Source: Molothrus aeneus
Lineage: Eukaryota > Chordata > Aves > Passeriformes > Icteridae
Assembly (NCBI RefSeq): GCF_037042795.1
Contig: NC_089651.1
Location: forward strand, 31,338,201 to 31,402,200
Direction: 5' to 3'
DNA: 64,000 nucleotides
Part shown: positions 39,826 through 51,012 of the stretch, piece after piece
Layout: the number at the start of each line of letters is the position of its first letter
Position numbering within the stretch: position 1 is the stretch's first letter
Notes under the pieces: model-generated
Databases searched by the model: none
What the model saw: the letters and a program-made list of their open reading frames with translations, nothing else
What the model was told of the DNA's origin: nothing
Translations under genes and position numbers: made by a program

Positions 39826-42215
39826 ATTAAAAAGCGGATTTAGGGTATAATATTTGCACTTGCAGCACTTCTTTACAGCCATGGCAATCTTAGAAGGATC
39901 ATGTTAATTCCTTGCTATTCTCATCCTCCAATTTAATCTCTAAGACTACAGAGTATTTTTCTTCTGTCTTCAGTAATGTTTTGTGTGATTGAGAGAGGTT
40001 TTAAATTAACAAAATCATTCCACCAATAGAATCTTTCCTGCTGAAAACTGGTCTTCTTCCATTCTTTTCTATTTTTAGTCTTTAAATTTCACAAATGAGA
40101 AAATATTTATTTTAGATTACAGATAGGATGTGTTTTGATTCTGCTATTCAATGAATACTTGTAGGAAAAGATGATTGGGATAATGAAAAGCTGAAAGATA
40201 CCTTTTATTTAAATAAATTGATTTAGCTTTATGATATATTTAAGTGGTAGGAAAGCATAGTTGGTTTAGTTCTGCCATTTTCATAATAATTTCACATTTT
40301 AAACAATAAACAGTATTGTTTAATATGTGCTTATCATGACTGTTACCAAAGACCATGTGTAAGGTTTACTTGAATGCATAATTTTCATCTACTCTGTATT
40401 TGAAGGCCAAATGATATTTGTAGGTAACATAAAAATTGTTCTCAAGGAAAAGAGTTTCTTATGTTGAAAGTAACTCAAGAGTTATTGCAAGTGGTTTGAT
40501 TACTATTCATGGAATAAAAGGAGGTTATTTTCAGGGTAAAGGAACTTGTGAAAAGATAATTGGTTAGACTAACATTCTCATTGACATAATTTGCATTAAA
40601 TAAACTACTGTGAATTGTAGTTATGCTTTTCCATTTGAAAGGCATGCTTTGTTAGCCTACGTTAAGAGTCTAATTAAACTGCAGTTTAAGTCATACTCTT
40701 TAATTCAGCAATACAATATCAAGCTGAGAATCTGTGATAACCAACTCTGTGAGTGTGGACAGTCATAAACCAGTTCTTGACCCCAGTGGATTTTTCCACA
40801 TGAAGTAGTTTGATTTAGCTAGTTTACATCTGATCATTCTCAGATACCGAAAGCATTTAACTAATCCTTTAGTTTAATTTTATTATTTTATAAGAGTAGA
40901 GAAACCTATGTCCTCCTTGATGCAGTGTGAGCAATAACTAGAGCAGTCTTGGAAATATTGGAAGAAAGTATTTGTTCTAGTAGTAGGAAGACTTTGAGGA
41001 CCATTTTGGTTTTGGTAGGACTTCTTTGCAAACGTAACTAAATAGAGCCTTTAAAATATTATCTGTTAAAACATTAATTTGCACATTTTCATACCCATTT
41101 TATAATCAGGAGACTAATATTTTTATTTCTTTAGTTTTCAGAATTAGTTATTACATATTAACAGTACTCTTTTTGAAACAGAGGCATTTATTTCCTCTTG
41201 TGCAATGAAGGGGGAGGTGCTTTTGTCAGTAGTGAGACAGCTGTGAGTGCTCAAGTGTTTGCATGTGCAGATAGATGCATAAAGATATTGTCTTATTTTT
41301 CCACACTGCTGAGCATCCCTAGAAAAAGCATGATACTTGATGTTTTTACTGTACGAACTGAACATTTGTAAAGTTAACCACCTTATTAGATATCTAATTG
41401 TTAATTTCAGTGCTTATTTTTAATTACTGGCACTTCTACTGTTTGCTAGGGGCTGTTTTCAAAACAGTAATCTCTGACAATGCTGAATGTAAACCAAAAC
41501 ATAGCTGATCAGGCAAGGTTCTATATCCCCACAATGCTGCTGAGCCATGTTAGATAAAGCAATTGAAAACAAAGAAATACATATTCAAGCTGGACATGGT
41601 AATGGCCTTAAATATTTATACAAATATTCAGCTGAGAAGGTAACTTTCTTGCTGTAATGGTTCTGAAAATGATAATGGTGGACATGCCAGGTACTCAGTG
41701 TTACTAGCATATGACTATATTTGCATACCAAATCACAATACTTGAAGTGCAATGAGCTAGAAGTGCACGTTAGATATTAAAAAAAATTTAAATTCCACCT
41801 GAAGGATTATTAGATCTGTTGTTTCTCATTATTTGACAAAGAAATAGCCAGTTGCTATGCCATTTTGCTGCTTATTCCTTTTATTTTGCATAACAGAAGC
41901 CAGCTGATGCTTGCACTATTGAGTGAAACTGTTGGAAGGTTGCACTCTCCTACGTTTTGGGAGAAGAAGACAATGTTAAAGAAGCCATTTTGGGGAAGGC
42001 AGATTATATGTTCAGATTTTGTATGCAGGATTAAGGGCATGATTCAGGAATCATCAAAAGTATGAATGACGGTTAGGATGTCAAGAGCCAAATGAAAGCT
42101 AGATGATCAATTGTTGGTAAAGCCATTGAAAACTTCCTCTAGGGCATTCATTCTCTTTTAGAGAGAGCTCTAGCTTCTCAGCCAGCTGCTGAAATAAGTG
42201 ACAGTGATTTACAGA

Positions 42216-42560
42216 TGATCACAGAATGGGTCAGGTTGGAAGGCTCCACAGTGGGTCACCTGGCCCAATCTCCCTGCTCAAGCAGGCTGGTCCCAGAGCA
42301 CATGGCACAGCATTGTGTCCAAATGGTTCTTGAATATCACTAGTGAGAGAGACTCCACAAACTCCCTGGACAACCTGTTCCAGTGCTCACAGGAAAGAAG
42401 CTGTTCCTCATGTTTTGGTGTAACTTCCTGTGCATCAGTTTCTACCCATTGCCTCTTGTCCTATTGCTTGCACCACCAAGGAGAGTGTCTTGACACCCTC
42501 CCTTCAGATGCCTACAGAGAGTGATGAGATCCCCTTTCAGTCATCTCTTGCAACCCTAAC
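42216..42560 (-). mobile_element. CR1 LINE fragment, 3' portion, antisense
   Basis: The plus strand reads the reverse complement of a CR1 3' end: 'gatcacagaatgggtcaggttggaagg', 'cacctggcccaatctccctgctcaagcagg', 'gactccacaaactccctggacaacctgttccagtgctc' and 'gcctcttgtcctattgcttgcacc'. About 345 bp, recognisable throughout, 5' truncated. It sits about 0.8 kb before the first AVEN exon in the window. The plus frames at 42315-42639 are its shadows. Confidence 0.9.
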
Positions 42561-43382
42561 CTTTCATGTTTCCTCTATCACAGACCTTACTTATTTTTTT
42601 GAGTTACTGGAGTTCTTGTTTGTTTATTTCAGTAAGTAAATTTGTGGGTCTGTCTTCTGTAACACAGCATAGGACTGTTATTGCATAAATATTGCATTTC
42701 AGGCAAAAGGGTAGTAAGAAAAAGTTTCTACTGGCTTGAAGGAATATGGTAGGTTAGAAGATTCTGTAATTCTGTATTTAACTTAATTAATCCTATTTAA
42801 GGGTTTCTTTTAATTAAGTCCTTTTTGCATATGAATTGGAATTTGGGGTTCAGTGTGTTTTTCTGATGATGTGCTGGAGGAGGAAGCAGTAGGAAGAGAG
42901 AGACTATAGCTACCAGACAACAGGAAATCTTTATTTGGCTTGTACAACGTGATTTAAAAGAATATTTATAATCCATTTTTAGAAATATTCCCATGTTGGT
43001 AAGAGAAAATCTATGTACAGAATTTTCAAAGCTTTTCATAAGACATTCGCACCATGAATACTGTGTGTATTCCTAGTATGTTGTCCAGATTGGACATTTG
43101 AATGAAAATCTTGCATGTTGGCATGGCACCTAACATCTCATCATTCAGTTTTGTATTGGTTGCCCCTTTTTAGTGCTGTTTTGCAGTAAGTGATTAAAAG
43201 ACCTATAGAAGTTTGGCACAAATAAGTTTAATATTGTGAATACAAGCAGCATTAATATTAACTGAAAATTTTTGAAGAGGTGAGATTTATTTCTTGAATT
43301 TACTTCTTTGGGCTCAGGAACTTCAGAAAAACATCTTTATTCTTTTTTTAAATAAATTTATTTTTTTATTTCTTTTCCTTAG

Positions 43383-43453
43383 GAGATTCCTTTACACAGT
43401 TTCGATTTGCTGATGAGAAAGAATGGGATAAAGAAAGCATATGCCATAAGCAG
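43383..43453 (+). CDS. AVEN: AVEN coding exon (fourth from last)
   Basis: The acceptor is a T-rich tract ending ttag at 43379-43382; the donor is CAG|gtaaca at 43454. The exon is 71 nt: two bases complete a split codon, then 23 codons read DSFTQFRFADEKEWDKES followed by ICHKQ. This is the conserved central AVEN block that follows the RGG-rich and acidic N-terminal part. It is in frame with the next exon (phase 0). No internal start is used. Confidence in exon limits is high because both splice sites fit consensus. Confidence 0.92.
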
Positions 43454-46400
43454 GTAACAGAATTATCATTCAAATAATTTTATATAGATAATCACCTGGG
43501 ACAGAATATCTAGGCAGTTGTGCCTTCAGCAACAAATTCTTAATACAATAATAGCACTCTTTATTCTGTATATTTTTATCAACTTCTCTCTAATGCTGCA
43601 GGCTCTTGTCTTTGGGCATTGTCCTTTTTTTCTACTAAAGACTAATCAAAGCCTCAGGCTTGGTTTTAAGTTATGTTGGGAGGAAAGAATAAGAAAGCCC
43701 TCCAGTGAAGAGAAATAAGAATGTCTCTTTGCTTTACTGACACAGGAATTCAGCCTTCCTTTTTCAGCTGTATTCAAGAGAAAAGTGTTTAATAGAATGA
43801 CTATAACGAAACCTGTAGGAATATATTCATATGTTGGACTGTGAAGCGTTCTAGTTCCTTCAAATAACAGTTCATATCCTCTGGTTGAAACATCATGCCC
43901 TATATAATTAGGACACCAACTAGATTTTTTGTATGTGAATTCTTTATGCTTGAATAAAAAGGAGGGTAGCAGTAGAAGTCTCCTGTCAGGAGATATCAGG
44001 ATACCTTCTCTATCAGGATACCTTAAAGTGTCTCAATGTCTGCAGCTGTCTTCCTCATCCAAGTTGCCTAAATTTTTGCAAAGTATATTTAAGAAAAGTC
44101 TTCCAGGCTTTTCTTAAAATTGCTGTGAAACTCTGCTTGAGTGTCTCTTGTAACATCCACATGTATTCAAATTTTAAAGATTTGCTATTTATCTTCTAAA
44201 ATACTACAATAATTATTCCCTGGGAAGTGGTATTTAAAGATACTTTAGAGTTGCAAAGTCAAATTAAAGTGAGGAACTAAACCCAAATACAGCATTTGTC
44301 TAAACCACTACATATTTCTTTAGTGGAACACAGGCTTTCAGTTACTATTTTTTCTTATCAGTTCTTCCATTCCTAGTGTGCAAGATGGTGTCAATATCCC
44401 AAATATTAATTTTTTCATAATTTCCTCAGAGGATTTTTATTATAGCATTTAGGTCATTAGAACACAATAATTAATTCCTGAATGGCTAAAGCCATTGTGA
44501 GCAGACTGAAGCTACGTGTTGTCACCATTACCCTTCCTTTGGTTTCTTATTTTAATCCAGAATCCTGTCCCAGATGGTTTCACAGCATTATCTAATTTTC
44601 CACATTGTCTCTGATCTTCAGCCTGGTATCTCATGTTTTTTTATGACCCATCTTTCTTTTCCCTGTAAGGCAGATTGAAGTCCAATTTTTATCCTAGATA
44701 CCATTTGCCAAATTCCTGGCCTTTGCCTCTTAACTCACCTCTTTCTAGTTCTTTGCCTGTCTACACATTATGTACAGGATTAAGAATTTTAAACTGAAGT
44801 ATATTGGTTATGAGGAAACAGAGTAAAGCAGAAAAGACGTAGAACTAGTTGCAGAATTATTAGATATTTCTCATTCTCTATCTTTTGTAGAAAGCAATGG
44901 CAAAGCATCAGTTTCAAATGTGGAATGGAAATGTTACAGTGACATCAACAATAACAGAATTTCAATTTATTAAGAATACTGTCTTTCATTTTCACAAAAA
45001 GTAGGTTTGCATTTGCTCCATTTCATATTGATAAAATGCAATAAAAATCATGGTCTCATTCATATCATGGTCTGCAATTGAAAAAGCACAGTTATTAGTC
45101 GTTTGGATTTTTCAATAAAAAATGGTAATTCCAGCAACAAAGTATGCCTCTACAATTCTTTTGAGCAAATAATGCTATGTGCCATGAAGTGTTCATAATC
45201 TATCAAGTACTGCTTTTGTCCCTTTGCTTTTTATTAGAACATCACTTTTAAAGAAGTCTCTACTTAGATATCAAATTCCTTCTTCTATTATGTTATTTCT
45301 CAAAATTCCCCTTTTCTTTTATCCTCAACATTTCCTTCTCTTCTCTATCCCCACTTTTTTACCTTCATTTGCTATGTTCATTCGTGTTAATATTTTTGCA
45401 AGTATACATAGCTCCTCCAAAATGCACTTAAATATTTGTTATTCAATTATACTTTTTAGAATTTTTTGTGTTACAAGATTCAAACAGTTTCCTTGTCTTT
45501 TGCAACTGTGCAGAAGCTACATTTGATCCTTAATATCTGTCAAAATAACTGTATTTTCTGAACATCTCGTTCATTGCTGGGCAATAAGAATTATTTGCTG
45601 AAGACTTTGTGAGGTTACTTTCACCAGTCAATCATTTTTGATGGTGATCCCTAACCCATTGTAAAATGAAGTTCTCAGTACAGAAGATAAGTCTTACATC
45701 CGATACTTTTTTTTAGTCCTTTTATTCTCATTAAAGGATATCAGAACCAGTATTTGAATATAAGAAACTGTTGAATCAACTGCATTGTTTCTTTTTAAAA
45801 TTTATTTTAATTTTGTAAATATACTGTCAGAACACACTATGTCTTTGATGTTCGTTCTTGCTTCATGTGCAGGTGTTAAAAGCCTGTTAAAAGGTGTTGA
45901 CTGGCTTTTGGAAGCAGTATGAATTTCTTTGAAAAATCTCCTATGATATGTCACAAAACTTTCCTAATTTGTTAGTATTTGGACTTCTAAATGTCTCTGC
46001 CAGTCTACATCACATTGAGAGGGACAAATATTTGTCTCTTAAAGTGAGATTTGGAAGCAACTTCTCTACTTCCATGAAAATACAGACTGAGAGCATAGAC
46101 TGAACTTAAGCATTTTGTTGCCAGATTTTAAAATATGTGATGGATATCAGATTTATCTTTGCCAGTTTATCCATGGTGGATGTGTTCAGAATGTTCTGTT
46201 GTACTCTGAGCTTGAAATCTGTTTTAAAACTACTGAAATCTGGTCTGTTCTGTAGAAACTAGAAAATACCGCTGGTCCATTTTGTGTGATTTTGTTTTTT
46301 AAAAAAGGGTCAAGAGAAATGGCTACTTCAATACCTGTCACAGTAATAAAATCTCATTTAGCAGCAGTAGTATATCCATCTCGAGCGTCATTTCAGAAGT

Positions 46401-46927
46401 GTTTGTAACTATGTACTTTATTGCTTTTGGAAGTATCAAAACATTTGAAAAGATGGGGAAGTATGAAAAGGCCTCTGTTGAGACATTAAATTTAGCTGCA
46501 CAGGAGCTGCATGGGATGATTGCTTAGGAAGTAGTGGCAACTCATTAAATAATGGCATTTCACATTGCATGAAATCTTCACAGTTCAAAAGATGTTTCAG
46601 TTGGGAAAGCTTCTTGTGCCATTGTCAACTTCCTGAACTATTTCCTATTTGAAATTAAAAGGTATTGTCTAAGGAGCATTCTATTTATACCTTGTTTTTT
46701 AACCTTAAGTGGTTATATGCATTTTAGGTGTGTTTATGTTATTATTTAGCCAAGCTGCTTCATAAAAGTGTATTTTAAACTATTAATTTGTGCATTTCAT
46801 TAAATTTCTTGAATGTATGTGACAGGGGAATGTAATAATTAATTTGGTGAATGGTTTTCTGTTTGGTTGGTTGTTGTGGTTTTTTTTTCACAAGTGTACT
46901 TTACTTATATGTTGAATTATGTTTCAG
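43454..46927 (+). other. AVEN: AVEN intron, 3474 nt
   Basis: This phase-0 intron runs from gtaaca to a pyrimidine-poor acceptor tgtttcag. I see no repeat family or exon in it. It holds a perfect 14-bp direct repeat (43994-44007 and 44011-44024) and AT-rich tracts. Short open frames at 43518, 43929 and 45224 have no support. Confidence 0.8.
43994..44024. repeat. 14-bp perfect direct repeat
   Basis: tatcaggatacctt occurs twice with three bases (ctc) between, in an AVEN intron. Confidence 0.95.
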
Positions 46928-47023
46928 TTCTCTGCACTTTCTGTTGACTGCCAGTCTTTGGTCCAGGCCCTTCAGGAATTGCCTCTACATCTTAGGCTGA
47001 ATATAGCTGCTGACCTTGTGCAG
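46928..47023 (+). CDS. AVEN: AVEN coding exon (third from last)
   Basis: The acceptor is tttcag at 46922-46927; the donor is CAG|gtaatg at 47024. The exon is exactly 96 nt (32 codons, phase 0 at both ends) and contains VDCQSLVQALQELPLHLRL then NIAADLVQ. The leucine-rich ALQELPLxLRLN segment is among the best conserved parts of AVEN. Because the exon is a multiple of three, skipping it would keep the frame and remove this helix-like segment. Confidence 0.93.
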
Positions 47024-48580
47024 GTAATGCTGTGAAATTTGACAAGAAAATGCAACTATTTTAGGAGAAATAGTGTGTGCGAGAATGATTAGTCTTCAAA
47101 CAGAAGTAGACTGTATTATATAAGTAAATGCATTCATTTAGACAGGTGTGCCAAGTGGCATGTAATGCAGGATACCTCTCTATTGACACATTTTGTGTGC
47201 CTGTTTGGCCTTAAACAAAATGTCTGGATGTGCAGTATATTAGATTTGAGATTGAGTATCAGAGTGTTTGACATGGAATGATTGCACTGTTTTTGTGTTT
47301 GCTTCTCTTGTTAGCAGCTGTTAAAAGTTTGCACCAAAATTTTGTAAGTGCTTTCACATTCTTCCTGCTAAGTATACTAATTGTGATTTAATCTTCTACG
47401 TAACTAATATCAACAAACATGCTTTTCTCCCGAATAAATCCTTAGAGGTAAAACTGTCAATTGTACAGGTGAAGAAAGTATCATTTATTCACCAGTGGCA
47501 GGATAGGAACAATATTAGTAAAGTGTTCCTTCAAACTGTGAAAAAGAAAATACTAATGTAAGGGAAGAAGAGCCAGTGAGACTTAATATAAAAAAAATTC
47601 TTAAAAGGCTCCATTTGTCCAAGCAAGGAAAAGTATAGCCCTTACAGAAGGATTAAGACTAGCCCTAGGGAGAAGGACTTTGGGGATGTTTGTGAATGAA
47701 AAGCTCAACATGACTCAGCAATGTGCAGCATGTTTCAAAGGAAACCTGACCATCAGGTTGGGAGAGGTGATTCTCACTGTCTGCTCTGCTCTGCCTTTGT
47801 GAGATCCCACCTGGTGAGTTGCATCCAGCTCTGGGGTCCCCAGCACAGAAAGACATGGACCTCTTGGAGTAAGTGTGGAGGAAGGCCACAAAGTTGATCA
47901 GAGAGCTGGAGCACCTCTCCTGTGAAGACAGACTGAGAGTTGGGGCTCTTCAGGCTGGAGAACAGAAGGTGCCAGAGAGACCTTAAGCACCTTTCAGTAC
48001 CTACAGAGCAGAGCTGGAGAGGGACTTTTCACATGGGCACTATAGATAGGACAAAGGAAATAGCTTTAAGCTAACGGAGGGTTGGTTTAGATTAGCTAAT
48101 CAATTTAGATTAGCTATCAAGAAGTTCTTGACTGTAAGAGTGGTGAGGCACTGGAACAGCTTTCCTAGAGAAGCTAAGGACTACCTATCCCTGCAAGTGT
48201 TCAATGAATGCCAGGTTGGATGAGGCTTTGAGCAATCTGGATTAGTGGAAAGTTCCCTGCCCATTAGCAGGCAGCTTAGAATAGGTAATTTTTAAGGTCC
48301 CTTCCAAACCAAACCATTCTATGATTCTGTCAGTGCTAGTGTTAGCATACATTCTCATATTCTGTAATAAGAGATAAAAGGAGTTTGTATTTTGCATTTG
48401 CTATTGCAGAAGTATCAAGATAACTTTAGTTTGCTTTTACTTCTGAATTTGATTCTGCTCAAATTTCCTGTACCTTCTTAAGTGATCAAGTATAGCAAGT
48501 ATGAATTATAATCCAAATTAGACAGAATAGTAATAATAGATAATCATTATAAAGACTCAAGTCCTTTCTTGTACTCATAG
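47024..48580 (+). other. AVEN: AVEN intron, 1557 nt, with CR1 insertion
   Basis: This phase-0 intron has a gtaatg donor and a gtactcatag acceptor. Nearly half of it is a sense-oriented CR1 LINE 3' end (47650-48330). The remaining sequence is plain AT-rich intron. The minus open frame at 47665-47889 is a shadow of the CR1. Confidence 0.85.
47650..48330 (+). mobile_element. CR1 LINE, 3' portion, sense orientation
   Basis: The segment follows the avian CR1 3' region from the 'gagaaggacttggggg / ctcaacatg' block through 'ttcaggctggagaa', the 'gtgaggcactggaacag' block and 'aaggtcccttccaaacc', to the diagnostic end 'ccattctatgattctgt'. CR1 elements are non-LTR retrotransposons that end in short ATTCTATGAT-type repeats and are usually 5' truncated. 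This copy is about 680 bp and carries many differences and a small internal tandem duplication at 48086-48120, so it is an old, inactive insertion. It helps identify the genome as avian (or at least sauropsid). Confidence 0.9.
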
Positions 48581-48941
48581 GCATCAACACCTCTAGAGAT
48601 CCCACAGATGAAATCTAAAATTTTTGAAGATGGGAAGAAGAGAGAGCAGCTGTTTCGACAGTCTCTGGCTCAGAGTGAAACCGGGCTGGTCTCCCATCCT
48701 GTTGGTAATTCTGTTGCTCCATCAGAACCTGGGAGTAAAAATGGCTCTTGGGCAAATGCAAGAGAATCATTTCAAAGAGTTCATCCACTATCAAATCAAG
48801 ACACTGACCATTTGGATGAAGAACTAGATCTTCTCCTGAATCTAGAGGCTCCCATTAATACAGAAAATAGACCCGTGTCAGGTACATTATCCTGCACCAT
48901 CTCAACTGAGAAAGATTTGAAAATGGATTGTAAGGAAAATG
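48581..48941 (+). CDS. AVEN: AVEN coding exon (second from last)
   Basis: The acceptor is gtactcatag; the donor is ATG|gtaagt at 48942. The exon is 361 nt (120 codons plus one base). It opens with ASTPLEIPQMKSK, matching the family's PLEVPQ block, then a variable Ser/Gly-rich linker. At 48812-48844 it encodes LDEELDLLLNL, an acidic leucine-rich motif; in human AVEN this region has been reported to act as a CRM1-dependent nuclear export signal (family knowledge). The ATG at 48608 is internal and not the start. It is the least conserved of the four exons apart from the two named blocks. Confidence 0.92.
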
Positions 48942-49557
48942 GTAAGTTTTCTCCCCAGCATGACCTTATTTAATTTTCACTGGTCTCTGTTTTGGTGATG
49001 TTTTTGAATTTTTGATTAGCCAGTCAACAGTGCTGCTATCATAATTTCTGTCAGACTGCATTTCATCTATCTGGGGCTGTGTTCTGGCCCATTTGTTCAT
49101 TTTCAGTTTTAACTCCTCACTAATCTGAAGTTTTACCATTGTCAGTTCACTTTAAACACTAAGTGAAATTCTTCTGCAAAACAGCATTGGGCTAATGATT
49201 TAGCAAAAATTTAAATTAAAAAAAAATGTGTTCTGCTAGAGAGTGTACTGCTATTTTATTGCAGGGAAGATAAAGTATTTGTATCAACTTTTAGTTCACT
49301 GTGCTAATAGTGTACAGAAGAATTGACAACTATTTCTGATGGCTTCTCCTAAATGCTACTTTCAAACTTTACTAGCATTGATTTTACAAAATGAAGTTTA
49401 GCATGGAAACTATTTTTGGAATATGACTTGCTGTTCTTCAGGAAGGAGGGATTGTGTTTAAATACAGTCAGTTGTGCATTGAAAGCAAAATGATACAAGA
49501 CAGAGGTAGTATGGATTGGTTTCCAGATTTTCAGTCTTCTTGTTTTTGCTTCTCTAG
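48942..49557 (+). other. AVEN: AVEN last intron, 616 nt
   Basis: This phase-1 intron runs from gtaagttttc to a T-rich tract ending tctctag. It contains no repeat family or additional exon that I can recognise. The minus open frame 49349-49714 crosses the final exon antisense and is not a gene. Confidence 0.85.
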
Positions 49558-49676
49558 AGCCTTTAAAAGTAGATATGCCTGAAGAGAAGAGCACATCATC
49601 ACAGCAGCAGCAAATAACATCCAAAGATGTTACTGAAGAAGAGCTTGAAGATTGGCTGGACAGCATGATCGCCTGA
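49558..49676 (+). CDS. AVEN: AVEN terminal coding exon with stop
   Basis: The first two bases complete a Glu codon, then the frame reads PLKVDMPEEKSTSSQQQQIT and on to the C-terminal EELEDWLDSMIA, with TGA at 49674-49676. The ending is nearly identical to the vertebrate AVEN C-terminus (human ends in Ser rather than Ala, from memory), which makes this the strongest AVEN evidence. A four-Gln run (three CAG then CAA) precedes the conserved tail. Confidence 0.95.
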
Positions 49677-50004
49677 AGCTCAAATTTCCTCATATGAATA
49701 ATTGAATATAGCAAACCTTATGTAAAAACTTGAATCTTTCTTTATCTCCTTGTTATTTCCTTTTTCTGTCTGCCAAATGCCTGTTTTTCTTTGCTGGCAC
49801 TTAAAATTTTGGGCAACCAAAATGAATTTAGATAAGATTGAAAATAGTTGAAGACAAATGATATTATTAGAAAGGTCTAAAATTTGTGGTAAAGTTAAAG
49901 TTTTCTTTGCTAAAAAAGCAGACTACAGTGCAGAAATAGAACAGTTATTTCAGCTTGTACTTGCTCTATGTAGTCCTTAAAATAAAGCTGTGGATGAACA
50001 ATGA
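49677..50004 (+). other. AVEN: AVEN 3' UTR (estimated end)
   Basis: The interval is noncoding after the TGA and ends just past the first good AATAAA (49981-49986), with a GT/T-rich stretch (tatgtgttttta) immediately downstream as expected of a cleavage region. The end coordinate is an estimate. Other plus-strand AATAAA hexamers at 50582 and 50894 could give longer forms that would overlap RYR3 antisense. Confidence 0.65.
49981..49986 (+). promoter_or_regulatory. AVEN: AVEN poly(A) signal AATAAA
   Basis: A canonical hexamer lies 305 nt after the stop codon, followed about 20-30 nt later by a GT/T-rich element. It is the first consensus signal downstream of the AVEN stop. Confidence 0.75.
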
Positions 50005-50079
50005 ATATATGTGTTTTTAGTTACCATTGTCAAAAAACTCTGTGTTGTAGAAAAATGGGAAAGAAGACAGCAACAGTTA

Positions 50080-50916
50080 TATTTGGTTTATAATACTTTA
50101 TTGCAGAGGGCACTTTTTATTAGAAGAAAAAAAAAAGCATAATCCTAGCAACTTCTACTTGCAGGTGACCATAGAGCATTGTTTTATTTTGGCCTAAGAT
50201 TTAAATTGTGTTCATTTTGATACAGTGTATGTCTTTTAACAGCAGCATCTAATAAGCTGTTATTGAAGGTAGTATATAAACAAACTTTAAGTGCAATTTG
50301 ATACAGAAAGACAGAAAAGCAATACAGTTAATGGGTCTGTTCATCTAGAACACTAACAAAAAGTTTGCATAGCTATGTCTACAGAGGTTTTAAGGCACTT
50401 TAATGTTTCAAGGTTGACAAAGTGTTTGAAAATGATTTCTTTTTAACTGCTTAAAGCTTTTCAAACGGTATCTTGATACATTCACTAGCAAATACTGTGG
50501 GGAAAAACTGGACAGCAGTTAGTTGAACTATTTTTCTGAGGTACAGTCTCTGATGTTCAAGTTCTTCACTGTCAGATGTGCAATAAAGATGCCTTTTAGC
50601 CCTTTCAACTGTACTGCCAAACACCAGGTTAATGGTGTAGTTAAAAAGTTGTTACAATTTTAGGCCATGTTTGAACTGGAAGGCTTGAGTTAATCTGGCA
50701 TAGTTTTTGCTAATTAAAATTCCAACAAAAGACCTGTTTCATATGTGGTAGGTACAAAAAGCCTCTGAAATAGTGTCAAATTTTATGTGTGTCTTGAACT
50801 TTGAAGACATTTAAAGCAAATACAAGCTGTGAAATTATGCCGTGAAAAGAACAGATTTTTTTTTCTGTGTATACTGGATCTTAGCAGTTCATGAATAAAT
50901 AATTTCTTTTGTGATA
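50080..50916 (-). other. RYR3: RYR3 3' UTR (estimated end)
   Basis: The stretch is noncoding after the TAA at 50917-50919, up to the candidate cleavage site just past the minus-strand AATAAA at 50097. It has no open frame or repeat family that I recognise. The boundary is inferred from the hexamer only. Confidence 0.55.
50097..50102 (-). promoter_or_regulatory. RYR3: Candidate RYR3 poly(A) signal AATAAA (minus)
   Basis: The plus strand reads tttatt, giving AATAAA on the minus strand about 815 nt after the RYR3 stop, with a TGTT/TCTT-rich stretch downstream. A second minus-strand AATAAA at 50183-50188 is an alternative. Either would place the RYR3 end within roughly 0.1-0.2 kb of the AVEN end. 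Confidence 0.55.
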
Positions 50917-51012
50917 TTAGCCAAGCTGATCCTCATACTGTTTTCGGAAGCAGTCCCCTGCCGGGAAAAAATCCCAACATCTTTCTTGGTACATCTTCCA
51001 CACAAATGATTC
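50917..51012 (-). CDS. RYR3: RYR3 terminal coding exon with stop
   Basis: The acceptor (minus) is ttttcag; the exon is 96 nt and phase 0. It reads ESFVWKMYQERCWDFFPAGD then CFRKQYEDQLG and TAA. This is the invariant RyR C-terminal helix region. The last residue Gly fits type 3 (types 1 and 2 end differently, from memory). Encoded residues 341-371 of the fragment. Confidence 0.96.
   Translation of the reverse strand, partial: ESFVWKMYQERCWDFFPAGDCFRKQYEDQLG

Larger units (their letters stand above)
1..43382 (+). other. AVEN: Long AVEN intron (partial), no supported exon
   Basis: The first recognised AVEN exon begins at 43383 and needs one base from an upstream exon, so everything to its left should be intron or contain that exon. 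I looked for the preceding exon (a conserved block around a NWDRY-like motif in AVEN) and did not find it by eye; it is probably outside, making this intron over 43 kb. Open frames here are all short (60-138 codons), without splice context or family resemblance. The DNA is AT-rich with many T runs. Contents listed separately are CR1 fragments, a TA microsatellite, a 49-bp tandem duplication, hairpins, a purine tract and GC-richer islands near 4.7, 12.2 and 26.5 kb. The rest shows nothing I can name. Confidence 0.7.
1..50004 (+). other. AVEN: AVEN gene, 3' portion (gene-level span)
   Basis: AVEN (apoptosis and caspase activation inhibitor) binds Bcl-xL and Apaf-1 and takes part in ATM activation in the family. 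Four coding exons on the plus strand splice in frame (71+96+361+119 nt, about 214 residues) and end in a TGA at 49674-49676. Recognition rests on DSFTQFRFADEKEW, then ALQELPLHLRLNIAADLVQ, the acidic leucine-rich stretch LDEELDLLLNL, and the terminal EEELEDWLDSMIA, all close to vertebrate AVEN as I remember it. The vertebrate protein is roughly 350 residues, so the N-terminal RGG-rich exon and the following exon are missing and should lie left of the window. The convergent neighbour RYR3 supports the identity. The left boundary given is the window edge, not a gene start; the right boundary is an estimated cleavage site. Confidence 0.9.

Noticed and set aside
40170..40200. Short stretch reading DDWDNEKLKD, thought of as the missing AVEN exon
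   Set aside because: It lacks the surrounding conserved AVEN residues and a phase-1 donor; the resemblance is too short.
48608..48973. Plus frame starting with ATG at 48608 as a stand-alone gene
   Set aside because: It is an internal Met of an AVEN exon that begins at 48581 and ends at the donor at 48942.
49349..49714. 121-codon minus frame across the last AVEN exon
   Set aside because: Antisense shadow; the plus strand carries the recognised AVEN C-terminus with good splice sites.
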